Positions 28,701 through 43,700 of a stretch of 64,000 bases of DNA are shown here, piece by piece. Under the pieces are notes generated by a model. That model saw only the letters and a program-made list of their open reading frames with translations, was not told where the DNA came from and searched no databases. The position numbers and the translations under genes are program-made. Location: NCBI GenBank assembly GCA_965243285.1, contig OZ251537.1:2356001-2420000 (forward strand), written 5' to 3'. Position 1 is the stretch's first letter, and each line of letters begins with the position of its first letter. Origin of the DNA: JAHRAW01 sp965243285. Lineage in GTDB: Bacteria > Pseudomonadota > Gammaproteobacteria > Arenicellales > Poriferihabitantaceae.

Positions 28701-31700
28701 GTCGCCCATGGTGGCGGTGTAGACCAATCGTGAGGCGCCGATATCGATCGGCACGCCGCCCAACACCCGCGTGGCGGCGGTGAAATCTAAACCGTTGGGC
28801 AAGATGGTGTTGTTTTCGCCGCTCAAGGCGTAGGTGAATACGCCGTCGCCGCGCACCGGCGGCAGCGTTACCGCCACAATCGCGGCGGCGGCATGGCTCT
28901 GATTAGCCGGGGTGGGCAAGGTGTGGCCAATCTGCAGCATAAATATGGCTGGATCGGTGCGGTTGCTGTAGGTATCGGTGGCGAAGTAGGTGAGCATGGC
29001 GCTGCGGTTTTCGCTCGCCGTGCCCGATAAAACGCGGTTGGCGGCGTTGAAATTTAGCCCGGCAAACACATCGCGCACCGCTTGGCCGTCCGGTCCGCTC
29101 AAGGCGTAGCCAAACGGCGCCACGCCGATGCCTTCGGGCAGCGTGACATCCACATCATCGCCGATGACATAAGACAGCGCCGCCGGCTGGGCTGCGAGAA
29201 TCGGCGCCGGCACGATGATGCTGAAGGTCAACTCGACCGAGATGCCGCGCACGACGGTGTTGAGGTCGGTGATGGTGGCGCGGTAGCGCAACGGGAAAAC
29301 GCCGGCGCGGGTCGGCCTGAAGGTGAATTGGCTGCCGGCGCCATTGGAATTGAAGGTGAAGGAGGTCTGCGCACCTGGCAATGCCACCGCCAAGTCTTCA
29401 TCATCCGGCCCGGTTAGGGTGAATTCGATCTCATAGCCGCCCCCGACCCCCGGCAGCGATAACGCTACCTGCTCATCGATGGCCACGACAACATCGCCTT
29501 GCGTCGTTCTGAAACCCAATGATGGGGGGGCGGTGATGGTGATGGTGAATCTTGTCGTCGCGGTGAGTTTGTTGACGTCGGCGACGGTGTACAGCAGCGG
29601 AAAAACCCCGTCTACATCTAGGGCGAACCTAAATTCTCTGGACGGCACTTGAAATGACGCCAGCTCCAACACATCCCCCAGCGCCTGGCCATCCACGCCA
29701 GTTAGGGTGTAGGTGAGCGGACCATCGCCAGTGGCGCCCGGCAATGTAACCATCTCACCACCGCGTAAGGAACCGCGGAGTGAATAAGATAGATTCCCTT
29801 GCTGGCTGTTGAACACCGGGCCGCCTACGACGGTCACCGTAAAAGTCGTCGTGGCGACCACATCGCCGCCATCGCGGGCGCGATAGGTCATCACTACGCT
29901 GCCGTTTTCGGTGGGCGTGCCCGATAAAACGCGGCTGTCGGCATCGAAAGCAAGCCCGGCTTGCAAATTGCCGCTCACGGCGTAGGTCAATGAACCGCCG
30001 CCGATGGCTAGCGGCAAGGTGAACGCATCGATAGCCTCGTTTATCGTGTACTCGGGGACGGTGATATCCGCAAACGCGTGTTCGATGGTCAGCGTGAATA
30101 TCATGCGCACCTGTTCTTCGCCGCTATCGCTATCGCTGCCGCTGTAGGTTAGCGAGAACACGCCGGCTGCGCTCGGCGTGCCGGCCAAAACGCGGTCGGC
30201 GGTGGTGTAATTCAATCCGAGCGGCAAGTTGGGCGGGTTGCCCGGCACACTGCCCACCAAGTCGTAACTCAATAACGCGCCGCCGAGGGCAAGCGGCAGG
30301 GTGTGCGTCAGCGCCCGCCCGGCCGGGTAGGTTCTATCCGCGATAACCACAGTGAAGATGCGCCCGACCAACAGCGTAAACACCGCCGGCGGCGTGGCGT
30401 TGCCGAGGCTGTCCGTGGCGATGTAGGTCAGCATGGCGCGCCCGCTTTGCGTCGGGATGCCGGACAAAATGCGGCTGGCGGAATCGAAGGACAGCCCGGG
30501 CGCGGCCTCGCCCAATGCCAGGCTCTGCGGCCCGGTCACGGTGTAGCCAAACGGCGGCGCCACGCCGACCCCGGCCGGCAAGGTGACCGACACGGTGTCG
30601 TACAGATCATAACTGAGATCCTGCGGCTGGCTGGCTAAGGTGGGGCCTAGCACGGTGACGGTGAAATTGGTCACGGCGGTGTAATGGTACTGGCTGGCCA
30701 CATAACTCAAGGAATAGACGCCGGCCATGGTCGGCGTGAGGGTGAAGCGGCGAACATCAGGAGCGGCATCGAACGCCGCCTGCGCCTCGGGCAAGGCCTC
30801 TTGTAAGGACTGGCCGCCGGCCCCGGTTAGCATGTAGGTTATAAGATCAAATTCGGTGGCATCGACGGGGACATCGCCGCCACTGCTCAATTGAAAGGAT
30901 GCGGGCTGGTTGAGGGTAAGCGTAAGGTCGGGCTGCAGCTGCAGGCGCGCACCATCTAGATCTATTCTCAAACTGCCCTCGGTGATGATGACGGTGAATC
31001 TCATGGTCGAGAAAGCACCGCGACCATCGGTGACGGTGTACAGCAACGGGAAAACACCGGCGCGCAGGGGCACGAATAAGAGTTGCTGGCTATAGCGTGG
31101 ATAGCCGGTATCGAATTCCCCTCGCGGCAACACGCTCCCTATTCCTTGCCCGTTCTCGCCAGTTAAGGTGTAGGTGAGTTCGCCGACGCCGCCGCTGGCG
31201 TTCGACAGATTATAAGCTCTCAGGCTGTTGGTGTTGATGAGTTGAAGCATGATGTTCCCCTGCGGGCGATCGAACACCGGGCCGTCGACGCTCAGATTAA
31301 AGGTCGCGGCAACGGTGGCGAAACTGGAGGTGGCGGTGTAGGTCAGTGAGTTTGTGGCGGCTAAGACCGGCGCCCCCGATAAAATGCGCGAGCCAGCGGC
31401 GAAACTTAAGCCCTCGGGCAAAGCGCCGCCGGGTGCGGCACCGTCCCTTAGGCTGTATACCACCGCGCCGTCATCGCCGACTGCGAGCGGCAAGGTGAGC
31501 GCATCGATAGTCAAACCGGACAGGTAGGATAGGTCAGGCAAAGGCGACAACACATGGTTTACCGCTAGCGTAAATTGCGCGCTGGCGATGGCCTCGCGGC
31601 CGCTATTTTGGGCGCTGTAGGTCAGCGTGACCGTTGCCGTCGCCAGGTTGGGGGTGCCGGATAAACGGCGCGAGCCAGCCTCGAAACTCAACCCAAGGGG

Positions 31701-34700
31701 CAAGATGCCGCTCAATTCATAGGCCGAGACGCCGCTTACGGTGGCTTGCGGCAGGGTGATATCAACCAACTCGCCAGCCGGCAACATTTGATTGTCGATA
31801 CGCGGGAAACCTTGTTGAATGGACACATCGAATGTGGTCGTGGCCACTGCCGTGCCGTCCAGTCTGGCGGTGTAGAGCAGCGTCGCCGCCGCCGTCACGG
31901 TGCTCGGCGTGCCGGATAAAACGCGGTCGGCGATGGTGAACGCCAAATTAACGGGGAAGTCGCCAGTCAACGCATAGGACAATGCGCCGCCGCCGGAGGC
32001 TTCCGGCAGGGTGAGCGAAACCGCCTCGCCGACTGCAAAACCCGCATCATCGATGGTCGGGAAGGCGTGCTCTATGGTCACCATGAATTCCAAACTGGCC
32101 ACTTCGGCATCGCCCACGCTGGCGGTGTAGCGCAGCGTGGCGGCGGTGGTGGCCGTGCTCGGCGTGCCGCTCAAAACTTGGGGGCCGACGACGCCGAATT
32201 GCAGACCATCGGGGATGCCGCTCAACGCATAGGCCAAAGCACCGCCGCCGATGACTGGCGGCAAGGTGAGATTCTCGATGGCCATGCCCGCCGGGTAGAT
32301 TTGCGGGCCGGGGTGGGCGGTGAAGGCGTGCCGCACCGTCACCATAAATGTTGCCTCGGAGGCGGGGGTGCCGGCGGCGCGGGGGGTGGTGAGGCTGGCG
32401 GCGTAAGTCAGCATGTAGGCGCCGGCGGTGGTCGGGCGGCCGCGCAACACACGGTCGGCGAAGCTGTATTCCAAGCCCGGCGGCAGTTGGTCGTTATCGT
32501 CGCCAAAATCGCCGCTCAGGGTGTGCTCCACGGCAGTGCTGGCGCCGCCTGCGGCCGGCAGGGTGAGCGCGATCGTCGAACCGGCGTCGAAGGTCTGCGC
32601 GCCGGGGTTCGCCACTACCGGGGTGATAATGATGATGAAATTCCCTCTGGCGATGTCTTCGCCGCCTCGGGAGGCGGTGTAGGTCACCGGAAATGCGCCG
32701 GCTATGGTCGGCGTGCCGCGCAACACATTGGCGCGCAAACTCAAGCCGATTGGCACATTGCCGCTCACGGCGTAAGTCACCGCGTTGCCGCTGATTGTGG
32801 GCAGGGTGAGTTCATCGATGGCGGCATCGGCCGGGTAGATTTGGTCGGCTATGGTTAACTCATCCAACACCACCGCTATGACACTCACATCGATCTCCAC
32901 GCTGGCGACTACATCAGTGTTGTTGTCGAAGTCTAAGGCGACGTAGGTGAGCGTGGTCGTAGGCGTCACGGTGGTCGCGGTGCCGGATAAAACGCGGTTG
33001 TCGCTGTCGAAAGTCAAACCTGCGGGATAAGCGCCGGTCGGATTCAATTCATACCCCAATAAACCGCCGCCGAAGGCTCTCGGCAGGGTCATATCAACAC
33101 TATCGCCGCGCGTGAAGGTCAGCGCCGCGATGGGCGGGAAGGCGTGGGTTACGGTGATGGTGAAATTTCCCGTGGCGATGGCGATGCCGTTTTCGGTGAT
33201 GGTGTAAGTCACCATGAATTCGTCGGCCTCGGTCGGCGTGCCGCCCAAAGATCGGCCGGTCAAGCCTAATCCGGGTGGCACATCGCCGCTCAAGGCATAG
33301 GCCAAAGTACCGTCGCCGCTGCCTATCGGCAGGAATAAACTAATGATGGGCGTGCCGGCCGGGTAGGGGCCCAGGTTGGGGAGGTCCAGCGTCACCGCAT
33401 CCATGGCGGTGATGGTGACGGTGAAGGTCGCCGTGAGGGTGATGGCGTCGGGGGTGCTGCCGCGGGTGGCGGTGTAGAGCAGCGACACCGCGCTGGTGGT
33501 CGGCGTGGTCGGCGTGCCGGCTAAGGATCGACCGGCGACATCGAAGGACATACCGGGCAATACGCTGGCCACCGTGCCGCCGTCGGCCGCGGTTAGGGTG
33601 TAGACGAATGTAGCGCCGCCGCCTGCGACTTCGGTCAACTGCTCATCCACTCGCACACCAGCGGTTAAAACCCGATTCGGCGGCGCCGGCAACACATGAT
33701 TCACCGTTACCGTGAATTCCTCGCTGCCGACTCCCACATCGCCGGTGGCGCTGTTATCGGTGGCGGTGTAGGTGAGGGTGTAGGCGCCGGCGACGTCAAT
33801 GCTGCCGCTTATAACGCGCGCGCCGGCGGCGCCGAACAGCAAACCATCGGGCAAGGCATCGCTGTCGGGGCCATAAGCGCCGCTCAGGGCGTACACCAAA
33901 TCGCCGTCGGGGTCGCCGAGGGCGGTGGACAAGGTCTCATTAACTGTCTCGCCGGCATCGTATTCTTGGTCGACCGGATCCACCAACACATGGTTTACGG
34001 TGATGGTGAAGGTCGCCATGGCGATGGTGACGCCGCTGCGGGTGGCGGTGTAAATCACCTGGAATGCGCCGGCCACGGTCGGCGTGCCGCTTAAAGTTCG
34101 GGCTTCCGAGCCCACTCCTAAGCCCAAGCCGGCTGGCGTGCCGCTCAAGGCGTACACCAAAGTGCCGCCGCCGCTGGCTTGCGGTAGTTCGAGATCAGTG
34201 ATGCCAGTGCCGGCCGGGTAGGCGGCGGGGTCGGCGATGGTCAGCGTCTGCACAACCGCCTCGGTGATGGTGACATCGAAGGTCGCCGAGAGGTTTATGG
34301 CGGTGTCGCCGCTGCCTCGGGTGGCGGTGTAGACCAGCGAAACCGCCGAGACCTCGGTGGTCGGCACGCCGGATAACACGCGGGCATCGGCGGTGGCGTC
34401 AAAAGTCAAGCCGGCCGGCAAGGCGGCGTTGTTTTCGCCGGTCAAGTCATAAATAAATGCATCGCCGCCGCCGATGGCCTCGGGCAAGGTGAGCGAAACC
34501 ACCGAACCAGCGCTGAAGGATTGCGCGCCCGGATTCGGCAACACATGGTTTACGGTGATGGTGAAATTCCCGCTGGCGATGGTGACGCCGCCTCGGGTGG
34601 CGGTGTAAGTCACCAGGAATGCGCCGGCTAGGGTCGGCGTGCCGCCCAACAATCGGCTGTCGGCGGTGAAAATCAAACCGGCCGGCAAGGCATCGCTATC

Positions 34701-37700
34701 GACGCCATAGGTGCCGGCCAGGGCGTATGCCACATCGGCGCTATGGTCATCCGCTTGTGGCAGGGTGAACCCGGTGTCGGTGGTGAGCAGCGTGCCGGCG
34801 ACAAAGGTCGGGCCGGTGATGACGAAGGTCTGCAGATTCACGGCGCCGATGGTGACGGTGAAAGTCTGCTGGAGGGTGATGGCATCGGCGCTTCGGGTGG
34901 CGGTGTAGGCCAGCGAAACCGGGCTGGTGGTCTCCACGCTCGGCGTGCCGGCTAAGGCTCGATTGCCGGCATGGAAGGACATACCGGGCAATACGCTGGC
35001 CACCGTGCCGCCGTCGGCCGCGGTTAGGGTGTAGACGAATGCAGCGCCGCCGCCTGCGACTTCGGTCAACTGCTCATCCACTCGCACACCAGCGGTTAAA
35101 ACCCGATTCGGCGGCGCCGGCAACACATGATTCACCGTTACCGTGAATTCCTCGCTGCCGACTCCCACATCGCCGGTGCCGCTGTTATCGGTGGCGGTGT
35201 AGGTGAGGGTGTAGGCGCCGGCGACGTCAATGCTGCCGCTTATAACGCGCGCGCCGGCGGCGCCGAACAGCAAACCATCGGGCAAGGCATCGCTGTCGGG
35301 GCCATAAGCGCCGCTCAGGGCGTACACCAAATCGCCGTCGGGGTCGCCGAGGGCTAATTCCAGCGTCGCATTAATAGGCTGGCCAGCATCACGAGTCAGA
35401 TTGCCCGGGGTCTCTAGAACATGAGTCACCGTAATGGTGAAATTCCCGCTGGCGATGGTGACGGTGTTTCGGGCGGCGGTGTAGGTCACCTCAAATACGC
35501 CAGCCACGGTCGGCGTGCCGCTTAAAACTCGGCCGTCCGAGCCAGTCAAACTTAAACCGGTCGGCACCTCGCCGCTCAAGGCGTACACCAAAGTGCCGCC
35601 GCCGCTGGCTTGCGGGAGTTCGAGATCAGTGATAGCCGTGCCGGCCGGGTAGGCGGCGGGGTTGGCGATGGTCAGCGTCTGCACAACCGCCGCGGTGATG
35701 GTGACATCGAAGGTCGCCGTGAGGTTTGCGTCACCGGCATCGCTGCCCTGGCTGGCGGTATAGACCAGCGAAACCGCCGCCTCGGTGGTCGGCACGCCGG
35801 ATAAAACTTGGGTGCCGGCATCAAAAGCCAAGCCGGCGGGAATCGAGCCGGTCAAGTCATAAATAAATGCATCGCCGCCGCCGATGGCCTCGGGCAAGGT
35901 GAGCGAAACCACCGAACCAGCGCTGAAGGACTGCGCGCCCGGGTTCGGCAAGGCGTGGTTTACGGTCACCATGAATGTCGTGCTGGCGACTTCGGCGGCG
36001 GCGCCGGTGGTGCTGGCGGCGTAGACCAGCGTGTAAGCGCCGGCCACGGTGGGTGTGCCGGTCAAGGTTCGGTTATTGGCGCCAGCCAAACTCAAGCCGG
36101 ACGCATCCGGCGTGACCGTCAGGGTATACGCCAAATCGCCGCCGCCTTCGGCTTGGGGCAAATCCATGTTAATGGCCACGCCGGCGTCGGTTGCGAAATC
36201 AGCGATAGCCGCCAGGGAATGGGTCACGGTCACCACGAATGACGTGCTGGCGACTGCGACGCCGTCTACCCCGATGGTGCTGGCGATGTAGTTCAGCCTG
36301 TAAGTGTCAGCGGTGATGGGTGTGCCGCGCAAAACACGGGCGGCGGCTCCGCCGTCAAAAGTCAAACCAGCGGGGAAAGTGCTATTGGCGGCGGCGATTA
36401 AATCATAGGTCAAACTGCCGCCGCCGATGGCTTCCGGCAGGATGACATCGCCGATGGACATGCCGGCCGGGTAGGACATGGCGGTGATGGTCGGCAGCAC
36501 ATGGGTGATGGTCAGCGTGATGGTGGCGCGCGACACCACGGCGCCGCCCTCGCTGACGCTGTATTCCAGCGGAAACTCGCCGGCCATGGTGGGCGTGCCG
36601 GCTAAAACTGGCAAGCCGGCGGCATCAGGAGTGTAAGTCACGCCGGCCGGCAAGGCGCCGGTCAGGGCGTATGCCAAAGCGCCGCCGCCAGTGACGGCCG
36701 GCAGGGTGAGGGGGGGCTCGATGGCGCTATTGACCGGATAGGTTGGCGTCGCCGGCGGCGGCGTTACAAAGGCCCGCCCTATCGATACCGTGAAAACCGC
36801 CGAATCATCGGTGCGGTTGGCCGGATTGGCGCTGTCGGTGGCGATGTAGGTCAGCCGTGCCGAGCCCACCATGGTCGGCGTGCCGGATAAGGTGCGGGTG
36901 GCTGGATTCCCATCGCTGTCGGGAGTGCCAGCGAACGACAGCCCGGGCACGGCTTGGTCGAGTGCTTGGTTGCCCGGCCCCACCAGGCTATAGGTGAAAG
37001 CGCCGATGCCATCGATGGCTTCGGGCAGGATTAGGTCGGTGATGGGCATGCCGGCCGGGTAGGTTTCGTCGCCCACATTGAAATCAACAAACCGCGGGCC
37101 GGTGATGGTGACCATAAATGAGGTCGTGGCGACTTTGGTGCTGGTGCCGCCGACCGGAGTCTGGCTGGCGGTGTAATTCAGCGTGAATGTGCCAGCCGCC
37201 GCCGGCGTGCCGGATAAAGTGCGGGCGGCGCCGACAAAAGCCAAACCAGCCGGCAAATCATCGGTGTCATCATCGGCGTTGGTCAGGGCGTACGCCAAAG
37301 TACCGCCGCCGACGGCTTGCGGCAACACGATGCTGCCGCTGGCAATGTCGGTGCCGACCGCCAAATCATCCACGGTGATGGCGGCGGCCGGGAAGGCGTG
37401 TTCAATGGTCACGGTGAAGGATTGCGAATCGACTGCCGCCCCGCTCTCGGTGGCAGTGTAATTCAGCGTAATGGCGTCCGCCGCCGTGGCTGGCGTGCCC
37501 TCCAAGGCGCGAGTGCCGGCGTTGAAACTCAAATCAGCCGGCAAGGGGCCGCTTATGGCGTACACGAAAACATCCGCAGCGCCGCCGCCGACTACTTCGG
37601 GCAAGGGGAACGCCACCAGTTGACCGGCCGGGAAGGTTTGGTCAGCGATGGTCGGCAAGGCGCGCCCCACCGTCACCGTGAAGACCGCCATGCCATCGGT

Positions 37701-40700
37701 GGCGTTGCCGCCGGTGTCGGTGGCGATGTAGGTGAGCATGGCCGAGCCGGAATCGGTCGGCGTGCCGGATAAGATGCGGGTGGCGGGAGTGCCATCGCTG
37801 TCGGGGGCGCCAGCGAACTCCAGCCCGGGCACGGCATCATCGAGCAGTTCGCCATTCTCCCCAGTCAAGGCGTAGGTGAAGGTGTCGAAACCATCGGTGG
37901 CTTGCGGCAGGACGAGGTCAGCGATGGTCACGCCGGCCGGGAAGGTTTGGGCGGCCACATTGAAATCAACAAACCGCGGGCCGGCGATGGTGACTACGAA
38001 GGTCGTGCTGGCGACTTCGCCGGCGGTGGCGCTATCGGCGTCGGTGTCGGTGACGATGTAGGTGAGAATGAAGTCGCCGGCGGTTTGCGGCGTGCCGGAC
38101 AAAGTGCGGCTGTCGGCGGCGGTATTGAAACTCAAGCCGGCCGGCAAGGTTTGATTGGGTACGGCGCCAGCGGTCAACGCGAATTCCAAAGTGCCGCCAC
38201 CTCTGACTTCCGGCAACACGACACTGCCGATACTCGTGCCGGTGGTGTAACTTTGGGCGCCGATGTCAGCCGCAAAGGCATGGCGGATGGTGACCATGAA
38301 GGTGGCGCTGAGTACCATGTGCGAATCATCGGGCAGCGCCGGGCCGTCGGTTACGGCGTAGGTGAACATCAGCCCCGGGGCGGCCAGCGCCGGCGTGCCA
38401 GACAAAGTGCGGACGGTGGCATCGGTGTCAAAACTCAACCCGTCCGGCAAGCCGCCATCGACGGTTAGGGCGTAGGTCAAATCGCCGCCGCCGGTGGCGG
38501 TGGGGAAGGTGACATCGGTGATTAGCACGCCGGCGTCAAAGGTGAGGTCGGCGATAACGCCGTCATTGGCGAAAGCCCGATTGACCGTCACCATAAAGGT
38601 CGCCGTGCCGTCGGTGGCGTTGCCGGCCGCATCGGTGGCGATGTAGGTGAGGGTGACCGCATCCACCGCCGTGGTCGGCGTGCCAGTCAAAGCCCGTGTG
38701 CCGCCGCCCGAGCCATCGAATGACAGCCCTGGCACGGCCTCGTTTAGGGCCTGGTTATTCGGCCCGGTCAAGGTGTAATTGAAGGTGCCGCTGCCGTTGG
38801 TAGCCGCCGGCAGGATGAGGCTGCCATCCAGGGCGGTGCCGGCCGTGAAGGATTGGTCGGCGAACACGAAATTAGCGAAGATTGGGCCGGCGATGGTGCC
38901 GGTGAAGTTCGCCGTGGCGACCACATCGCCGCCCTGGCTGGCGGTGTAGGTGAATGAGAACGCGCCGGCCATAGTCGGCGTGCCGGATAAGATGCGGGTA
39001 TCTGTATTGAACGCCAAACCAGCGGGCAAATCGCCATTGGCGGCGGCGTCGCTGCTCAAGCCATAGGCCAAACCGCCGCCGACAGTGCCGCCGATGGCTT
39101 CAGCCAACTGGATATCGGCGATTTCGACGCCTAAGAGCAAATCCGGCACCGTCGGCGCCGCCAAAGTATGGCGAATGGTCGCCGTGAATGCCGCCCTGGC
39201 GATTACAACGCCGCCATCGCTGGCGGTGTAGGTGAGCGCGAACACCCCGGCGACGCCCGGCGTGCCGGTCAAAACGCGATTACCCGCATCGAAGCCTAAG
39301 CCGGCGGCGACGGTGCCGGACACGGCGTAAACCAATGCGTTGCCGCCGCCGACGGCGGACGGCAACTCGGCGCTAACGCTGCCGACATCGACGCCGGCGA
39401 AAAAGATTTGGTCGGCTAAGGGGGCATCGAAACCACGCCCGACCACAAAGGTGAACTCTGCAACGGCGGCGTTGCTGTGCGCATCGGTGGCGGTGTAGGT
39501 GAGGGCGGCGGTGGCGGCGGCGCTCAATGTGCCGGAAAGCGCGCGGACGGCAGCGGTGGCATCGAAAGATAGCCCCGGCACGGCTGAGGCGAGCGCCTGG
39601 CCGCTCGGCCCGGTCAGGGTGTAGACCAGCGGGGCGGCGCCGCCGGCGGCGAGCGGCAAAATGATGGCATCGCCGGCCGCGATGACGGAATCCAGCGCAT
39701 AGGAACGATCCGCCAAGGGCAAATCACCATCGGCGAAGGCCGGGCCGGTGATGGTTAGGGTGAATATCGCCCTGGCCACTACGCCGTTGCTATCGCTGGC
39801 GGTGTAGGTGAGGGGGTATACGCCGGCGGTCTGCGCCGTGCCGCCCAAGGTACGGGTACCGGCGGTGAATGCCAGATTGTTGGGCAAATCGGCGGCGGCG
39901 GCGTCGCCATCGGGGCCGTATAAGGTGTAATTCAGGTTGTCGCCGGCGGTGGGCAATATTATCGTGACATCCGCGCCAGCGGCATAAGTCGCATCGGCGA
40001 TGGTGGCAGCGAAGGCTTGCCCGACCACCACAGTAAACACCACATCGGCGGTTTTATTGCCGTAAAAATCGCTGGCGGCGTAGGTCAGCCGCACCGTGGC
40101 GGCGGCGGTGGGCGTGCCGGACAGCGTACGGACGGCGGCGGCGGCATCGAATGACAGCCCTGGCACGGCTAAGTGGAGCGCCTGGCCGACCGGCCCGGTT
40201 AAGGCGTAGACCAGCGGGGCGCCGCCGCCGGCGGCTAGCGGCAAAACGAGGTCGGCGATGGCGGTGTTGAGCGCATAGGCTTGGTTCTCCACAGCCACCC
40301 CAGCAGCGAATGCCGGGCCGGAGATGGTGACGGTGAATTCCGCCGTGGCGACTAGGCCGCCGTCGCCATTGCGGGCGGTATAGGTGAGCGGAAATACGCC
40401 GGCGGTCTGCGCCGTGCCGCTCAACATGGCGGATTCGGTGGCGGTGGCGGCAATGAAGGACAAATCCACCGGCAAATTGGGCGATAACGCATCGCCGCCG
40501 ACACCGAACAAGGTGTACTCCAGCCCGCTGCCGGCGGTGGCCGGCAAGGTCAGCGAGACATCATCGCCGGCGGCAAACGACTGGTCGGCGATGGTCGCCA
40601 AAAACGCCTGCCTGACCACCACCGAGAATTCCGCATCGATGCTGTCGCCGTTGGCGTCGGTGACGGCATAAGTCATGGTGACGCCGCTCAGATTCGCCGT

Positions 40701-43700
40701 GTTTGGCGTGCCTGATAATTCGCGGTTGGTGGTATCGAAAGCAAGCCCCGGCACGGCCGCATCGATGGCGTCGCCGTCGGCATCAAGCAACGAGTAAACC
40801 AGCGTCCCCACGCCACCGCTGGCGGCCGGCAGGGTGAGGGGGGAGATGGCGACACCATCGTTGTAGAACTGGTCGGCTATGGGCAAATCAGCGGCGGCGA
40901 AGGCCAGGGTGGGAGATAGAGCGGCGGCGACCGTCACCGTGAATGGCGCGTCGGCGCTGTTGCTGTTGGCGTCGGTGGCGCGATAAGTCATGCGGACGCC
41001 GTCCACATTCACCGTGTTTGGGGTGCCGGATAATTCGAGGCTGGCAGTGTTGAAACTCAGCCCCGGCACGGCTATATCGATGGTGTTGTCGTCGGCATCA
41101 AGCAGCGAGTAGCCCAGCGTGCCCACGCCGCCGCTGGCGGTCGGCAGGGTGATGGGGGGGATGGCGACATTCTGGTCGTAGGACTGGTCGGCCAAGGGCA
41201 AATCATCGGCGGTGAAGACCGGGACGCCGATGCTTAGCGTGAATTCCGCATAGGCTGGGTCGATATTGGCGGCGGCGTCGGCGGCGGCGGCGGCGGTGTA
41301 GGTGAACGCTATGGTCGGCACCGGGGTGGATGACGAGCCGCTCAACACCTGCGTGTCGGCGGCGAAAGTAAGCCCAGCCGGCAAGCCGCCGTTTACGTCG
41401 ATGGCATAGGTGAGGACGCCGCCGCCGGAGGCTGGCGGCAAGGTGAGGTCTACGGCTTCGTCCAAGGCATAGGCTTGGGGGGGGATGGTGGCGACTTCCA
41501 GTTCGCCAAATTCGCCTGGCTCGGTGAACGTTCTGAACACCACCACCGACAATAGCGTGTCGGTGCTGTTGCCGTAGGCATCGGTCACGCGCAACAGCGG
41601 CGTGTAATTGCCGGCCGTGGACGGGGTGGCGTGGAAGGCCACATTCGCCCCTTGGGCGACCGCAAAGAAACCGGGGATATATCGATCGCGAGTAATCGGA
41701 TCATCACTGGCATCGTAATTTTCTCCATCGGGCCGTAACACCATGCGGGGCGCTGGGGCGGCGGCGGTGATGCCAAATACGCATTCAACGAAGACGGGGA
41801 CGCCAGCCGGCACGCGATACTCACAATCCGCCGGCGCAGTGACCACCGGCCCAGTGATGGTCATCGTAAATTCCGTCGTGGCGATTAGGCTGCCGTCGCC
41901 GCTATCGCTGGCGGTGTAGACCAGCGTGAATACGCCGGCGTTCTGGGCGGTGCCGTTCAAAATCTGGCTGTCGGGGTCGAAAGTGAGCGTCGTGTCAGGA
42001 TCTGGGACAGCGGCTGGGTCGCCGAAGCCGGCCAAGGCATAAACCAGCCCGCTGTCGTCGGCGGTGGCCGGCAAGGTCAGCGAGACATCATCGCCGGCGG
42101 CAAACGACTGGTCGGCGATGGTCGCCAAAAACGCCTGCCTAACCAGCACCGAGAATTCCGCATCGATGCTGTCGCCGTTGGCGTCGGTGGCGCGATAAGT
42201 CATGCGGACGCCGTCCACATTCACCGTGTTTGGCGTGCCGGATAATTCGAGGCTGGCAGTGTTGAAACTCAGCCCCGGCACGGCTATATCGATGGTGTTG
42301 CCGTCGGCATCAAGCAGCGAGTAGATAAGCGGCGCCACGCCACCGCTGGCGGCCGGCAGGGTGAGGGGGGAGATGGCGACATTCTGGGTATAGATTTGGT
42401 CGGCCAAGGGCAAATCACCGTCGGCGAAAGTCGGGGCTGTTGCTGCGGCGATGGTTACGGTGAATTGCGCGCTGGCGACTTCGCCGCCGCCGGCGCCGAT
42501 GGTGCTGGCGGTGTAATTCAGCGTGAACACGCCGGCCGCCGTCGGCTCGCCGCTCAACATGCGGGCGGCGGCGGCGCCGTCAAAACTCAAATCAGCCGGC
42601 AACTGGTCGGTATCATCAGCGGCGTTGCTCAGGCGGTAAGTCAAAGTACCGCCGCCGACGGCGGCCGGCAAAACGATACTTCCGATGTCCGTGCCGACGG
42701 TGAAATTTCGGTCGGGGATGGCGGCAGCGAAGGCGCGTCCGACAACCACGCTGAAGATGGTGGCAACGGAATCGCCGCCAGCGGTGGCGGTGTAGGTGAG
42801 ATTCGCCGCCTCGATGGCGGCAGTGGTCGGCGTGCCGGACAGCACCGGATTGGGGGCGGCGGTGAACACCAGCCCTGGCACGGCGGCGGCGAGCGCCTGG
42901 CCGGACGGCCCGGTCAGCGTGTAGACCAGCGAGTCGCCGTTGGGGTCGGTGGCGAGGGGCAGGGTGAAGTCCGTGATGGCAACGCCAGCGGTATAGGATT
43001 GCTCAGCCACCGGCACTTCGCCGGCGGCGAAAAACGGGCCGTCGGTGATGGTTACGGTGAAGACCGTCATGGCGACGACGCCGCCGCCGGCGCTGGCGGT
43101 GTAGGTGAGGGTGACCGCCGCCGCCGTCGTAGTCGGCGTGCCGGATAAGAGGCGGCTGCCGATATCGAAAGCCAAACCGGGCGGCAAATTCGGCGCCGTG
43201 GCGGCATTGCCGGCGCCGAATAAGGCGTAACTCAAACTGCCGCCGCCGATGGCGGCCGGCAACTCAATACTGGTGATGGGGACGCCGGTGGCGTAGGTTA
43301 AATCGCCCGGGCTGAGCAAGGCATGGCGCACCGTTACCATGAATGTCATCCTGACCACTTCGCTGTTGGTGGCGGTGTCGCTGGCGGTGTAGGTGAACGA
43401 AAACACCCCAGCCGCAGTCGGCACGCCGCCCAAAACGCGATTGCCGCCGGTGAATACCAGCCCAGCCGGCAAAGCGCCGCCCGATTCGCCGCTTAAGGCG
43501 TATATCAGCGAACCGGCGCCGGCGGCGGCCGGCAAGGTGAGCGCCACGCTATCGCCGGCGGTGAATATCTGATCTTCGATGAATTCCGTGAAGGCGCGCC
43601 CGACCAACAGCGTAAACCTCGCCGCAGCGATGGCGTTGCCGTATTTGTCGGCCGCGGTGTAGGTTAGCAAGGTGTTGTTGTTTTGCGTCGGCGAGCCGGA

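Noticed and set aside
32067..32858. 263-codon plus-strand open frame and other long antisense frames within the giant gene
   Set aside because: They lie opposite repetitive GC-rich codons of the giant gene, repeat with its modules, lack ribosome sites and look like Gly/Ala/Arg-rich shadows.
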